In this document: positions 25,173-37,512 of the stretch, piece after piece
How the letters are laid out: every line of letters starts with the position of its first letter
Numbering within the stretch: the stretch's first letter is position 1
Source: Zygnema circumcarinatum
Lineage: Eukaryota; Streptophyta; Zygnematophyceae; Zygnematales; Zygnemataceae
NCBI GenBank assembly: GCA_037447605.1
Contig: CM074813.1
Coordinates: 2,073,360-2,137,359, forward strand
Length of the DNA: 64,000 bases
Direction of reading: 5' to 3'
Made by a program: the position numbers and the translations under genes
The notes under the pieces: model-generated
What the model was told of the DNA's origin: nothing
The model's input: only the letters and a program-made list of their open reading frames with translations
Databases searched by the model: none

Positions 25173-26044
25173 CGCGCCCTCTCCTCCCCTCGCAATCGGA
25201 CGGTCGAAAGCAACCGCCAACAGGTGGCAATCGCATTTCCAGTCCGATCGATGCCTACAAATTATTAGACCACAACAGAAGGGAAGTGGCGCACACGCTG
25301 GCTGGCACGCGGTTACGGCTCCTCGTCCTCGCTGGCCCCGCCCGCCCGCCGGAGGGAGGGAGGGTCCGGAGAGAGCGGGGGAGGGGGGCCACGTTGGGGC
25401 CGGCGGGCCGAGCGCCGGCTCAAAACCACCGTCCGTACAGATCGACCGACCGACAGATCGCCGCGCGCAGCACTAGGCGCTGTCAGACTTCAGCAACGTC
25501 CGTACCACTCATCGCGAAATTTTCGCCACCTTTCGAGTCAACGTCTGTCAAACTTGAGCTGGCGTTCGACGGTTGTGTTTGGGAATGTTACACAAACACA
25601 AACTCTGTCGCCGTCCAATGGTTGCGACAACAAGCAGTGGTTGATTGGGATGGAATGGGTTTTAAAACAATTGGACTTTTAAAACTTTGTTTTAGGACGT
25701 TTTGAAACCGTTTTAAAACTCGGGACAAAAAAGTACTGTAGTAAAACAGTTTTTGATCGGTACGATAGACGGTACGGCCAGTGGAAGTGGCGAGTAGGGT
25801 CGGTATTGGCCAGAATCGAACCACTTCTCTGCGACTGGAGCGAGTCTACTAAAACTCGACCTTCGGCCATGGCTTCCACAACCTTCCGTTCTGTTGTACC
25901 AAATACAACATGTCACATCACAGTACATTACGCCATGCGTCATGTGTGGCGCATGGTCCTCCAACTCCTAGAGCCTAACGTACTTGGCAACTAGGAGGGT
26001 TTGTGCAACAGGACAGGTAAATATTAGGAATTACCTATGTACCA

Positions 26045-26325
26045 TCCATACCCCTCAAACCTCAAATCGCTCACACCCCCCACCCCCCAAAAACCCTCAA
26101 TCCCCTCAAACTCTTCAAATCCCTCAAAACCCTCAAATAGCTCAAAGCCCTAAATCCCTCAAAATCTTCAGAACCCTCAAAACCCTCAAAACTGCCTAAA
26201 TCCTAAACCCTAAAGTCTAATTCCTAATCCCGATACCCTAAACCCTGACTCCTGAACATTCAACCCTCAACCCTCAACCCTAACCCCCAAACCCGAACCC
26301 TAAACCCTAACCCGAAACACACTGA
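26045..26325. repeat. Degenerate telomere-like (CCCTAAA/CCCTCAAA) repeats
   Basis: About 280 bases are built from CCCTCAAA, CCCTAAA, AACCCTAAACC and variants. At the right end (26180-26310) the CCCTAAACC units match the plant/algal telomere repeat TTTAGGG in complement. The left part drifts to CCCTCAAA. This is an interstitial telomeric-type array, not a chromosome end. Confidence 0.75.
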
Positions 26326-26508
26326 AAATACTAAAATAGCCAGTTCAATTCATCTGTACACAATGTTTGGAAGTCGGCTGAGAGAGCGCTAGAGAAAGTG
26401 GGGGAGAGAAAAAGGAGAGAGGCCGGGCGAGAGAGAGACAGAAAGTGAGGTTGCCTTTATTGTATCATCTAGCACATGCACAGCAATTGATAGCCCGCCT
26501 CGTCGAGG

Positions 26509-26937
26509 CTACCCAGGTCCCACTTTCGGGATGTCGTAATGCTCACTCATATTGGCTAAATACTTGTTGAACTCCTCAATCTTTTGCCTGTGTGATTTTG
26601 AAGCTATTTTCGCTGCCCTCTTCATCTCCAGCTCCGCCGCCTGCTCGTGGTAGCGCTTCTCCGCCGGCGTCCTGTGGTCCTCCGCCGGAGGGCCCTTCTG
26701 CGCCTCCTCCTCCTCCGCAGGAACTTCGCTCGGGCGGTCGTCCTCCTGCCCCCCGCCCTCCTCCTGTTCTTCTTCTTCCTTCCGCAGCGCCTCCTGAGCC
26801 TGCTGGAGGGCCTGCAGCTGCAGAGCGCTCAGCCCCTGCTTCTTCTTCTTCTTCTTCTTCATGCCGCCATCCTTCACTTCGAGCGCTTTCCCTTTCAGAC
26901 TCAGCTTACCTCCGATGACGTTACCAAATCCCGACAT
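26509..26937 (-). CDS. FAM32A: FAM32A-family nuclear protein
   Basis: A single exon of 142 residues. The N-terminus GKLSLKGKALEVKDG is followed by a Lys run (MKKKKKKKQG), an acidic/Gln-rich centre, and the conserved C-terminus: RTPAEKRYHEQ, KIASKSHRQKIEEFNKYLA and the terminal EHYDIPKVGPG. These are the signatures of FAM32A (DUF1754). Metazoan FAM32A is a nuclear protein that sits in the catalytic spliceosome and promotes exon ligation (family knowledge). Length is slightly above the human protein because of the acidic insert. It is transcribed divergently from ALG3. Confidence 0.93.
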   Translation of the reverse strand: MSGFGNVIGGKLSLKGKALEVKDGGMKKKKKKKQGLSALQLQALQQAQEALRKEEEEQEEGGGQEDDRPSEVPAEEEEAQKGPPAEDHRTPAEKRYHEQAAELEMKRAAKIASKSHRQKIEEFNKYLANMSEHYDIPKVGPG

Positions 26938-27855
26938 TCTGCTTGCATGCCGTCACTCGGTCAGTCGTTCGGATAACCAGTTAGTCAATAATCTGCGACA
27001 CACAGAAATGCGCTCGAAAGGTCACAACTGGCCCGATGCAGGTCAGAGTCAGAGTTTCTAAAATACTTCAAAAAATTCTCGGCCCTCCAAAGTACTGCCT
27101 TGCACACTAGCAAAATCCTGAGGAAAAATCGGCTGCCCATTCGCCAATTTTCATGCGGGGCGTTCGTTTTTCTCAGGCATTGAGACTTTCGGGATTCATT
27201 CAGTGTTTGAAGAGTTTCAAAGTTTTAGGGTGCCTAGGCCCATCGTTTGAAACAACATCCCTTATAACTGTAGAGAGAAAAAACACAAAAAAATACATAT
27301 ATGCTATACCGAAAAGATATGCAGGTATGCTTACAAGAAAGGGCAAAACCTCACTTACCACTTTGAATTCCCACTGCGATTGCCTCTGCACCGCTCGCAG
27401 TCGCCATCGGCAGAGGCCAGCGCCAGCGCCAACCGCTCAACAAACCCTAACGGAACTGCCGTTCAGGGACTCCCAGCCGTACAGTTGCGTGCAAATACGA
27501 TCCATTAATACTGTACTTATAGTAATGTGGCTCGGCCGACAATGGAGTCAAAAGGACGGCCGCGCTGGAGGCGCACCACAAATCGATCGACGCACTTCAC
27601 CCAATCTTGTGTCGACCAATCACAGTACGTAGAATGATCTATTTTTCTAGCGTGGCAATCACCCATTCGTCCGTACGCATTCCGAAGTCACGCCAGCTTG
27701 TCGCATCCTCCCGCTGTCTGCCAGTGTCGGCGCCGGCAAGGGGCTGCCGGCGAGCCGGCGATATCGCGATGTGTAATTCGATACGGACGTCGGGATAAGA
27801 TACATACGATACAATTTTAGTCGTATCGGCATTGGCCGATATTAGGGTTGCCGCC
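26938..27855. promoter_or_regulatory. Divergent promoter region FAM32A/ALG3
   Basis: This 0.9 kb lies between two divergent start codons. Just upstream of ALG3 (27771-27840) there is a run of CGATAC/GTATCG words (GATACGGACGTCGGGATAAG, CATACGATAC, CGTATCGGC) resembling sequence upstream of PRP39 and SRPBCC. An open frame at 27153-27632 shows no family signature and I do not call it. Confidence 0.4.
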
Positions 27856-30800
27856 ATGGCCAGCCCTTCCGCTCGCTTTCCCTTCCCCTCCCTCGGAGTA
27901 GCCATGGCAGTCCCGGCAGCAGAGCGCGCCACGTGGCGCTGGAACCGGATATGGCGCCGGCTCGCCGACCCCTCTGATCGCCACGCCGCAAGCATCGTAG
28001 CCGTGGCGCTGCTGCTGCTGGACGCCGCCCTTTGCTTCGCTCTGGTTCTGAGAACACCCTGTATGTACCCTGTACTGCTGCTGCTGCTGTCAGCTCCTCC
28101 TGGTTCCTTTTCGAATTATAAGAATCAAATATCTAGATATCTAGATTGAATGTGTCGAAGTCTGTTTTGTTTCTAGGGTTGTAAGGAATTTCGTCATTTT
28201 TTAGGTTTCTCAGTGCATTCCTTAGGCAACCAACAACCAGTAATGCAATTAATCTTGTTAGCTGATCAAACCGAAATGAACCGTTCTTTCAAATGAAGCA
28301 AAGAGGACACAAGGGTTTGGTAGTCTTCTTCATTTTTTGCCATCGCTCCATTTCTCATCATAAAGTTAGATGTAAATGAATGTTTGAGTCACTGTGCGTT
28401 GACCCTCCCCAGGGGACGTGTAGGAAATATTGCTAACTGCTTTGATTGATATCCTCCATATCACGCTTCCCTAGCAGGACACTTGATGACATCAATTAAT
28501 TCACTCAAAGAATTCTTATTGCCAAAATTATCGCTTTTGAAAAAACTGGCTTGAAATTGTGAAATTGAGCAGAAAAAAAGCTGCTTGCTTAAACAAGCAG
28601 CTATTCCTTCATAATTGCTACGTAAATATCGTTCAAGTTACTTGCATATATTTATACTACTGCCTGAGCAAGTGCTGGCAAGGTTTGAAACTTTTCAAAG
28701 TATCACTAATCTATGCATCAATTGTGAAGGGCTTCATGATGGTTTTGGTGCTGGTCCTTGGCAGATACAAAAATTGATTGGGATGCCTACATGGAACAGG
28801 TCCGTAGACGTAAACCCATACATGCCTGAGTACAATACCTGCCTTTTGCTTTCAAGTTGCATTTCAGCGATGGACTGACGGGAGGTTACGTGCTGGACAT
28901 GCTTCTATAGTGAGAATCTAAGAAAGTTCATATAAAATGCTATTTCGATAAATTCCCTCCTTTATACATTCAAGTTTTTCATGCGCAGTTCTTTATTATG
29001 TTTGCCGCAGGTTGAAGGCTTCTTAGTTGGCGAGAGGGACTACTCAAAGCTGGAGGGTGACACCGGACCACTTGTATATCCAGCCGGATTTCTGTACGTC
29101 TTTGCGGGTTTGCGATATCTGACAGATGGTGCTGTCTCGTTGGCCCAGGTGACACGTTTGACTAGTTGTATTCCCACCCATCACAGAAAAACCAAGCAAG
29201 CGTCTTTAACGTCTTATTGCCCCTATCACTACGAACTAATGATCTTTTTAGTATGCCGGTCAAAAACAGGAGGAGCACAGAACCTGATGTTCGGTCTGTC
29301 CTGTTCTGTTTTCTTTTGCTTCCGCAGCGTTACTTCACTGGACTGTATCTGCTCAACCAAGCGATTGTGTTCTTCATTTACATCAGAGCAGAACTGGTGA
29401 GTGCCCTCTTGTTTCAGGGCGAATTAGGCTTACATATTTCAAATTTTTCACTGCCCCCTCCCTCCAACAACCCTTCCTCTCCTCTGGGTATCCTCCCCTG
29501 CCCCTCCCAGCCCCTGCCTTCCACCCCCATTCGTTGGATTGGTTTCTAGTAGGAGAGTCTCTGCTTTGTTTCAAAAGTTGCGATTGTTTGCTCCACTCGC
29601 AGGTCCCTCCCTGGGCTCTGTGTTTCCTATCACTCTCCAAGCGCATCCATTCCATTTTTATGCTGCGTCTTTTTAACGATTGTATTACTATGACGCTGCT
29701 CCATTTGTCGATAGCAGTTCTCCAAAACGGTTGGTGGAATCTTGGGCTTATAATTTTCAGGTGAGGCCTTACCCTACTGTTGAGTTTCCTTATTGGTTGA
29801 GTCCTGAATACTTCTTGCCGAAGAAGAAAGCAGTTTTTTTAAGCTGTTTTGACGTCTTGGTTGAGTTTCTCAGTGTTTTGAGTTTGTTTTGGCTCTCGTT
29901 TGGTCAATTAGAACCCTCTCTCTCTCCCCCTCTCTCTCGTTCTCTCTCGCTCTCTCTCTCTCTCATTTTGTGAGTCAAACTTGCTGGTTTGTGGTGGAAT
30001 GAGGGGCAGAACAGTGCCGCGGTTTCGGTGAAAATGAATGTACTGCTTTTCGCTCCCGGTCTCTTGTTGATTCTTCTGAAGGTGCATCACCTTTCCTCGA
30101 TCAACTTGCTCTTCTGATGTGAACCGTGTGTTTGCCTCTCATCTCCTCTTTCTTTTTACCTTTCTGCCTCTTCCTCCGTCTCTCCCTCCCTCCCTCTCAA
30201 TCGGCCTCCTAGGCTGATTACGCTCCTCATCTCTCTCCCTCACTTCCTCTGCCTTCCTCCTTCCCTCTTCCGCTTTATGATCACCGCCTTACTCGTCAAC
30301 CGCTCCATTACTCTCCCACTGACACTTACCACTCCATTGTATTTCCCACTCTCTCCATCTTTCCCCCGCTCTTTCCCTTGCCACTCTCTTGCCTTTCCAC
30401 TAGTGTCTTCCTCGAATGGTCGTCCTTGTCATTCCTTCTATCCTCCTTAAGTCCCTTTTGTCCGTTCGTCCTTAGTGACGCCCTTTCTCATGACCTGTAC
30501 AATATAGCGGTTTAACTTTGCATTGGAAGCAAGGGATGAGGAAGTCACTGATGGGTTCTTTCTTTTTGGTGTTCGCTGGCCAGGGAACTTCCTTAATGGG
30601 AGTGTTTCTTGCTCTTGCATGCGCTGCATTGTTTCAGGTTACTCTGACCTCCTCATTGTGATACGTTGGCATTTTTTCCTTGGATAGACAGAAAGCGAAA
30701 GGAAAAAAATCTCTGTGCCTTTTCTGAAGCTATTTCTGCATAGCTAATCAGAGAGGTGATTGTTGAAGTTGAAATGTCAAAGCAAGGTCATGTTGCCATT

Positions 30801-32575
30801 GCTTTCTGAATTGATTGGCGTTGGGTGTTGTTGGCCATCCATAGCTGCTTGTAGGGTTGCCATTCCTTCTGCACTATCCCTGGTCGTACATTTCTCGAGC
30901 CTTTAACCTCGGCCGTGTGTTTATTCACTTTTGGTAAGTGGATCCTCCATAGACTCAATTGCATAGGGACAGGCAATTTGACCCATGTAGTTGAGGAGGA
31001 GGAGGAGGAGGTTTTTAGTCCATTGAGCACCTCTGGTACACTTTCACTATGTCAGGCTTCATGCATTCCGTGGTGATTTTATGAAGCCCATGTTTTCCGA
31101 CTTCCAATGCAGGTCTGTGAACTTCAAATTCGTACCGGAGCATATTTTTGTATCCAAGCCATTTGCCCTTTGCCTTCTCTTCATGAATCTGCTATTGCTC
31201 TTCCTTTTTGCAAAGTTTCGATGGTGCAGGTCAGTAGCCTTTCCTGCAGCTTCACCCTTTCACTGTCTCACAATTGGAAAGAGAAGCAATTACTTTTTCT
31301 TATGTAGTATGGACTTAATTCGTCATTTATTTCCTTTTTTTCCAATCAGTTTACTCCCTTTTCCTTTTCCGTGTCCCTTTTCTGCTCATCCATTGTACTC
31401 TCACGCACTTGTACGCCATCAAGCCATTGTCCATGCGCCTTGGCATCCATGTGTTGTTTCAGTACTTGCTCATTCTCAGAGTTATCACGTGAAACTAATC
31501 CCTTTTGTCAGGATGGCTGCCATGACTGATTTGTTGATGTGAGCAGACCCGAGGGGGGTGTTCTGCCTGCTATTGGCTGGAAGCCCTTATCAGCTACCAA
31601 AAAAACTCGAGACTCCTCTCCTAAAGAGCCTCCTTCAGGCAATTCGAAGCTATCAGAACATGGTAAAGTCTTCTCCCCCTGAGTACACCAAACTGTCATA
31701 AAATTCTACATGCAATGGATCAAATGACCATTCGTTGATTTTTACTTCTGCATAAGATACATACAGCTCTGTGTCGAACCCAGCCTTGTCCACTTTGTGC
31801 ACTGTCAGCTCCACCATATTTCTTGAGAAGGTTCACATTGTGTAGTGCAATCTGGGTTTCTCAGAGTCTCCAGCCATTACTCGTCCAAGCCTGCAAAGCC
31901 GAAGCCGTCAAAGCCTGTTCGATGCTGAAGTCTGATGTGCTGCCTTTCTGCTCTGCAGACATAGCATTGATCATGTTCACGGGAAATTTTATTGGAATAG
32001 TATGTGCTCGAAGCTTGCACTACCAGTTTTATTCTTGGTAATCCTCCCCTTTCTCCTCTCTCACTGTTCGCAATCTAATCCCATCATGCCATTTGCCTTT
32101 CTCCATTTCCCAAGCCTCGCGTCCCTCTCCCTTCCTCCGCTCCCTCTCTTTGTGTATGTCTCCGTCTCTGTAGCTTGGACATCGTAGTGATCTTTTTGGA
32201 TGGGGCGTGCAGGTACTTCCACTCTCTCCTTTGTCTTCTGTGGCATACAAACTTCCTCACTCCTTTCAGGTATGCCTTTTACGCTGCAATGGTGCCACGG
32301 GTATGGCCATCTCCCTGTGAAGGCCCTAAAGCTCTACAAAATCTAAGAATCCTAAACAGTGAAGAAGGTTTCAAGACTTGCTGCTGGAAACTTTAATAGT
32401 CGTGGGCTACCTTGGTTTGGTTTGCAGACTTCTGCTGTGGTTCATTGTTGAGCTCTGCTGGAACGTGTACCCTTCCACGGCAGCTTCGTCTCTTGCGCTT
32501 CTGGCGTGCAACTTGGCACTCCTCGGGGGCCTGTGGACTTTTGGGCCTAGTTTTCCTAAAGGGAAGAAAGAGTGA
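27856..32575 (+). CDS. ALG3: Dol-P-Man:Man5GlcNAc2-PP-Dol alpha-1,3-mannosyltransferase
   Basis: Thirteen exons: 27856-28060, 28765-28799, 29011-29148, 29328-29396, 29603-29760, 30015-30081, 30584-30637, 30845-30933, 31113-31229, 31547-31662, 31959-32037, 32213-32269, 32428-32575. Phases close at about 443 residues, the usual ALG3 length. It is a multi-pass ER membrane enzyme. Family motifs are clear: TKIDWDAYMEQVEGF, YSKLEGDTGPLVYPAGF (lumenal DTGPLVYPA), [49 protein letters not shown] and ELCWNVYPST. ALG3 adds the first Dol-P-Man-dependent mannose to the lipid-linked oligosaccharide in the ER lumen (family knowledge). ATG 27856 is used because it opens the frame. The in-frame ATG at 27904 is an alternative start. 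Confidence 0.96.
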
Positions 32576-33373
32576 TGCCCTTCTTCCAGAGTTTTTTTTT
32601 TTCTGTTCAGACAGTGAGACATTTCAGGCCCTTCGTGTAATTATGCGGCTGTGTGCTTTGTGCAAAGATTGGTATGAATATGCAAAAAGCTGAGGAGCAA
32701 GGGAGGAGCAGGAGCGCAGTGCGTTACACAGTTGGCATCATGTCACATCATTTCGCGTCAAATCATCGTATAGTACGTTCTACTATGTCACATCATAGCA
32801 GGACAGCTTTGTTGTATTTCCGTTTCTTGTATGGCTTGCATCTTGTCTTTCTCCGGGTTGTTGCATAGCAAGCATGTCATTCAAAAGGAAATCGCGAAAT
32901 TTCACTATTTACTCCTACCTTGTCCTATAGGTTGGGATTTTTTTAGTTTCCTTTTTTTTCTAGGGTTTTAGGATTGTCGGACCCATCAAATCCTTCCTCA
33001 GCACAACAGCGCGTTGTGAATGAACTAAAACAACGAAGGCCACAGCCAGGAAGGGTTAAACACAGGTGGATAGTTCCGTGCGAACTATCGCAAGTGGAAA
33101 CCATTCGGCAGGACCAAACAATCTGGACATTTTCAGCTTTTGCACACCAACATACAATCTACAACGCATGCACGCAGCCCTTCCCAAAACTGTTGAATAA
33201 ACTCCTGTACTGCGCGTGAGCATGTGAGCTTATTTGCAGAACCATGCAACATCACGCGCCTACGACCTTCCACGACCTCCACTTCTACTCATCGTCTTCT
33301 TCTTCTCCTATATGATACAGCGAAATAACAATACATTTGGGTGCAGGTTATGCTCCACCCATGCATGGTAAGG
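32576..33373. other. Convergent intergenic region, ALG3/EsV-1-7 gene
   Basis: This is the 3' flank of two converging genes. It includes a short imperfect repeat of TGTCACATCAT (32744-32754 and 32786-32796). I see no gene in it. Confidence 0.5.
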
Positions 33374-36300
33374 CTACTTCCAGACTGAGGGCAATCCCCA
33401 CGCGTTTGCTGTCAGCACCCCTTCAGCTGTCAGCCCCCCTTCAGCATCATCACAGAGACTTTCACTCTCATCCCCGTCGTCATAGTCGTTTGCCGTAGAG
33501 GCCTGCGTGTACGTGCAATCTTCCCGAGACGGAGAGCTTCCCGATAAATGCCCGGAAATCTCAGGACAGTCAGAGGGAGATGAAACGAGCTCAAGATCCT
33601 CCTGATGCTCAGTCAGGCCTGGCATAGCCATCTGCGGCATACCTTCTCCCTGGCTCTCAATCTCTTCCCCTCCTTCCAAATATCTTCGTTGAGTTCCTCC
33701 GACTCCTGTACTCTCCAAAGAGCTCCTCTGTTGCTCGTCTTCCGTCCCATTCAGTGCCCAGCTCCATGGCACCATTCCATCTACCTTGTGGAACCTACAC
33801 CGACTCGCTCTCTCTTCCCACTCGAAACCCCACTTGGCTATCTCACCACAGTCTCCCCCTGTGCATACTGGTGCCAACCCTCCGGGACTGACCATGCCCT
33901 CCAGCTGATGCTGAAAGCAGCGGCACACTCGCTCCCCTGGATAGCCAAACACAGCCTGCTTTGCGCAGTCAGGCACTTTGCATCGAGGGTTTTTCAGCGC
34001 CACCATGCCATCCAGCTTGTGCTTGGAACATCGAACCATCTTAGGAGGGTCCAATTTGGTTCTCGCTCGTGGTCCTGGAGGCAGGGGGTAGCCATAGCCT
34101 GGAATTTTTTGGCATCCCTGAAATTCGCACTTCCCGTTTCGAATATCGGTCATGTCTGGCACTTTGTGCTCAAAGCAAAACGATGCTCTGTAATCATCCG
34201 GGTATCCGAAGTACGGTCTCACACCACAACCTTCTTCGACGCACCGCCTTTTCTCCTTAACGTTGACCATTCCCTCAAGCTTATGATGGGAACACCATCT
34301 ACCCAGTCCGCCAGGGTAGTTAAAGTTTGCGATTGTAGGACAGTTTTGCGCACTGCAACGGTGGGAGGGATGCGTGCCCCTCTTGTCTACCATCCCCTCC
34401 TCTCTATGGCGCTTGCATCGAGTGGGAGCATGCTCCCGAGGCTCCCCAAAGTAGGGCATATACTTGCAATCCTGATGCGTACACTTTGGCAGCTCCATAC
34501 CGTCTGCTCGGTGCTCGTCACAATACCGTGGCTCCCCAGGATAGTTGAAAAGACCCATCTTGCTGCATCCACGCTCAGCACAGACATGTGTTGCCCTTGC
34601 CCTGAAACGCAACATTTGAATATCTAACCAGCTTGCAGGTGCAGGTGGTAGAGAATCCTGATTTGAAGAGAGAGAAAACGCGCAGTCTGGCTGCCTGCTC
34701 GCAGTATTCTGTTCAGGATCAGTTTGGTTTTGCTGATGCTCCTTTTGAATGAGCAACGATGTGTCTGACATGCATGGGACGAGGGTCAACGGGTCAACCA
34801 GGCGTGAACTCATCTCATCTGCATTCAATGACTCCGCAGCATTGCTCGCCTGCTGCCGATCCTCGCACGAATGGGTTGGAGAGGATGGCAAGTCGTCCTC
34901 AATATCCCATTCTTCGTCATTCATAGAAACTGCATGAAAACAGTTGACGGGTCCATGTCAAGACGAACTTGTTCAAGAAACAAAAAAAACAAAAAGATCC
35001 TCCTCTGCTGTTAGACCTTGTGTGAAAATGAAAATGCTGAAAATCCTGAAAATGAATAACTCCAAGGGAGATCTCACCATCTGCATCGGACGTACGCATC
35101 TCCATTAGTCCCTCGTGTACCTCTTCCTCCTCCACCCCTCCCTGTTGCATCTGCATCTTTTCCCTCTCTAGCTGTGCTCTGGCCACGTCTGCTGCCTCCA
35201 GTCCAATCTGACCATATTCCGCCCTCTCCAAGGGAATGGCTGCTTGAGACAGACCCGGCACTGACACAGGAATAGCAGCCTCGGTTGCATCATAGGGCGA
35301 TTCTAGCGACGCGAGCCGACTGTTTGCCGGGGGAAACTCGCCGAGAGGCAGTTCAAAAGAAGACGTAGCAGGAGCGTCACGAAAGGAAGCTGCTGAGAGT
35401 CCCTGCTGGGACAGAAGGCCCTGGGCGCAGGGAGGGACTCCTGGAAGCTGCGGACTGCCCACTTGCACCTGACCATACAAGAATTGACCCCGAATTCAAC
35501 AGCACAGAAATAGTCAGGCTGGCACCGCTGCAGTGCCTTGCTCTATTAGGTGTACATATTTGTACACAATCAATCAGATCTAACGTTGCCTTATACTTTC
35601 CGTTAAATATGATAGTCAGGCGCCTATCGCTATGAGTAATATCTCCCTTTTTTCTTTTAAAGGGGACCCTCCCCCGTCAAAACTCACCAAAGTAGAACTA
35701 CCTCCCCCCGTGCCGTAGGCGGCACTGGTGGCGGCTAGAGCTCTTTCCCCCACAACGGGAGGAAGAACGCTGCTGCTGCCAACTACTGGTCGAAGGTTTG
35801 AACGCACTCCCTTCCTTCGCGCAGTTTTGCGGCGTCGATTTCCATGCTTTCGATCTACCATGCCAAGAAGCATATGCGTCCCACACCTGCACCCACGCCA
35901 TGCATGCATGCATATGTCGAAAGATTCAGCAAGTGAATAACGCTTTCATAAAGCGAGAGCAAATGGACTTAATGGAAGTGGCCAACTGACTTCCGAAAGC
36001 GAAAACGTATCTGCTTTATAAGTTCGCAGTTTGACCTGACACGCGGGCTGTTGGGCCAGCCAAAACTTGCATATTTGTTGCAGTTCTCAGCCTGACAGTG
36101 CTCCGATTTGCACTTCTCAAGGCGGCGCTTGGCGTGCTTCAGATTGACCATCCCTTGCACAATGTGCTGCGAGCAGCGCAGCTTCCTGTCTCCGGGGAAA
36201 CCAAAAGACGCATGTTTTATGCATCCTTGAACGCGGCATTTGGCACTGTAGTTCGGAACTTTTCTTGACGCTGAACAGAAACACGGCAAGCACACAATCC

Positions 36301-37138
36301 ATCATTCTACATGCCAAAAGCAATCCAACGAGCAAAACATTCTTGCTTCAAAAGGCAAGTCCCGTAGCCTTGTTCAAGTACAGACAGGGCATCTGATCCA
36401 CCTATATGCCTGGAGCCTGTACCAGCTGGCGAGCAACGACAAACATAGACTCGGTCTATTGAGTAGCTTTGTTCTCGAAACGCACGACTTGCAGCAGGAT
36501 ACGAGGACGTGACTTACGCCTGGAATCTCTTCCATTTAATCGTAATTTCCTTTCCTCGTCTCCATCTTCGAATGCCTGCATTGTGCCTCCTAATACTCAA
36601 TCAACCTAATTTCAAATAAGCAAGTATGCAAACGTGCAGTTGTTTACAGACTCCCCTTCACTTGGAAACAGCTAGTAATTGCACGCAAACGATTGCAACT
36701 CACTAGCTTGCAGTTCGTGCAGCAAGTAAAAATGGATATTATGCCAATATCTCAAGATGTTCCCTTCCTGTTATTGTCGCTGCTGATGCGCACAGGCACT
36801 CGCACCGACTAAATCGTAAAGACCATCAAACGCTTCACGGACGACGTTAAGCACCCAAAAACTCCTACAAACTCAAAAACACTGTCGCTGAAGTAGTTTT
36901 TTCAAGCAACTGACAGGAGAAACAAACTCACTCGCTTCCTTTCATATATGACACCGTCAACATATTCAATCTTCCCCGCAGCAAAGGCCTCGCTTTCAAT
37001 AACTGCCTGCATCTCCGCGCCTACAATCTCGAGTACAGAGAGCTCGACGTCGCTGTACTCGGAGGCCTCCCCCACGGCCAAATCCTCGGCCTGCTCCACC
37101 TCCATCACCGGCCCTGAAATCTCTTCCGCCATAGCCAT
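33374..37138 (-). CDS. EsV-1-7 repeat protein (IMMEDIATE UPRIGHT-type family), nine repeats
   Basis: Six exons, high to low: 37138-36932, 36575-36518, 36270-36036, 35886-35688, 35468-35078, 34929-33374. Phases close at about 881 residues. The diagnostic unit is C-x4-C-x(about 14)-C-x2-H, usually followed within a few residues by GM[VE]; some units have longer x. Examples are CRVQGC...CSQHIVQGMV, CAERGC...CDEHRADGME and CKVPDC...CFQHQLEGMV. Two units lie in exons 3-4 and seven in exon 6, separated by about 300 residues of low-complexity Gln/Glu/Ser-rich sequence. The second unit is split by intron 3, and its CxxH half (CGTHMLLGMV) opens exon 4. EsV-1-7 proteins are named after a brown-alga virus gene. 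In Ectocarpus one member, IMM, controls basal cell fate (family knowledge). The conserved Cys/His pattern suggests metal binding. The molecular function is unknown. Confidence 0.88.
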
Positions 37139-37504
37139 TCACCATGAAACGCTGCGCATGCTACTGTTGCTCCGCTTTCCCCCCGCCAGGAAGACTTACC
37201 CTGCTTTGAAGGCTCCTAAAACTCACTACTCCTGAATAGTTCTCCACATTTCACATAAAATCAGTTCAATAAGCATGTAAGGATCGATTCGCTGTAGGAA
37301 AATGGTGCCGACCAGATGCAGCCATAGACAGCGAGCGCGCTCGAGAGCTCCAATCCATGGCGGCGCGCCTCGAACTGAATGGAACGCAGGATTCCGAACT
37401 TTATGCAAGCGTCCCCGACCGTACAATCACATCCTTCCTGAATCCTGAAGCTGTCCAGCCATTAGGCTGAGAAATCGAACAATCTCTTACTTAATTATGT
37501 TCAA
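37139..37504. promoter_or_regulatory. Upstream region of the EsV-1-7 gene
   Basis: This short 5' flank lies between the EsV-1-7 start codon and the transposon insertion. No clear promoter motif is seen. The element at 37513 lies only about 370 bases upstream of the start codon, so it could affect expression. Confidence 0.4.
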
Positions 37505-37512
37505 TTGAAAAA

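Larger units (their letters stand above)
23872..26508. other. Repeat-rich intergenic region
   Basis: This 2.6 kb lies upstream of the FN3 gene. It begins with a pyrimidine-rich CTCTC/CCTCC tract (23905-24200), then many GTACGGTACC/CGTACG words (24300-24350, 24840-24900, 25000-25100, 25740-25780). Long open frames here (for example 24896-25705 on +) have biased composition caused by repeats, with no recognisable domain. I do not call a gene. Confidence 0.5.

Noticed and set aside
24896-25705. 269-residue plus-strand open frame
   Set aside because: It runs through the GGCA microsatellite and GTACG repeats, its composition is repeat-driven and no domain or splice pattern supports it.
27153-27632. 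159-residue plus-strand open frame between FAM32A and ALG3
   Set aside because: It has no recognisable motif or flanking exons, and it lies in the divergent promoter region.
33605-34627. 340-residue plus-strand open frame
   Set aside because: It is a shadow of the EsV-1-7 exon on the opposite strand. The minus strand has the clear Cys/His repeats.
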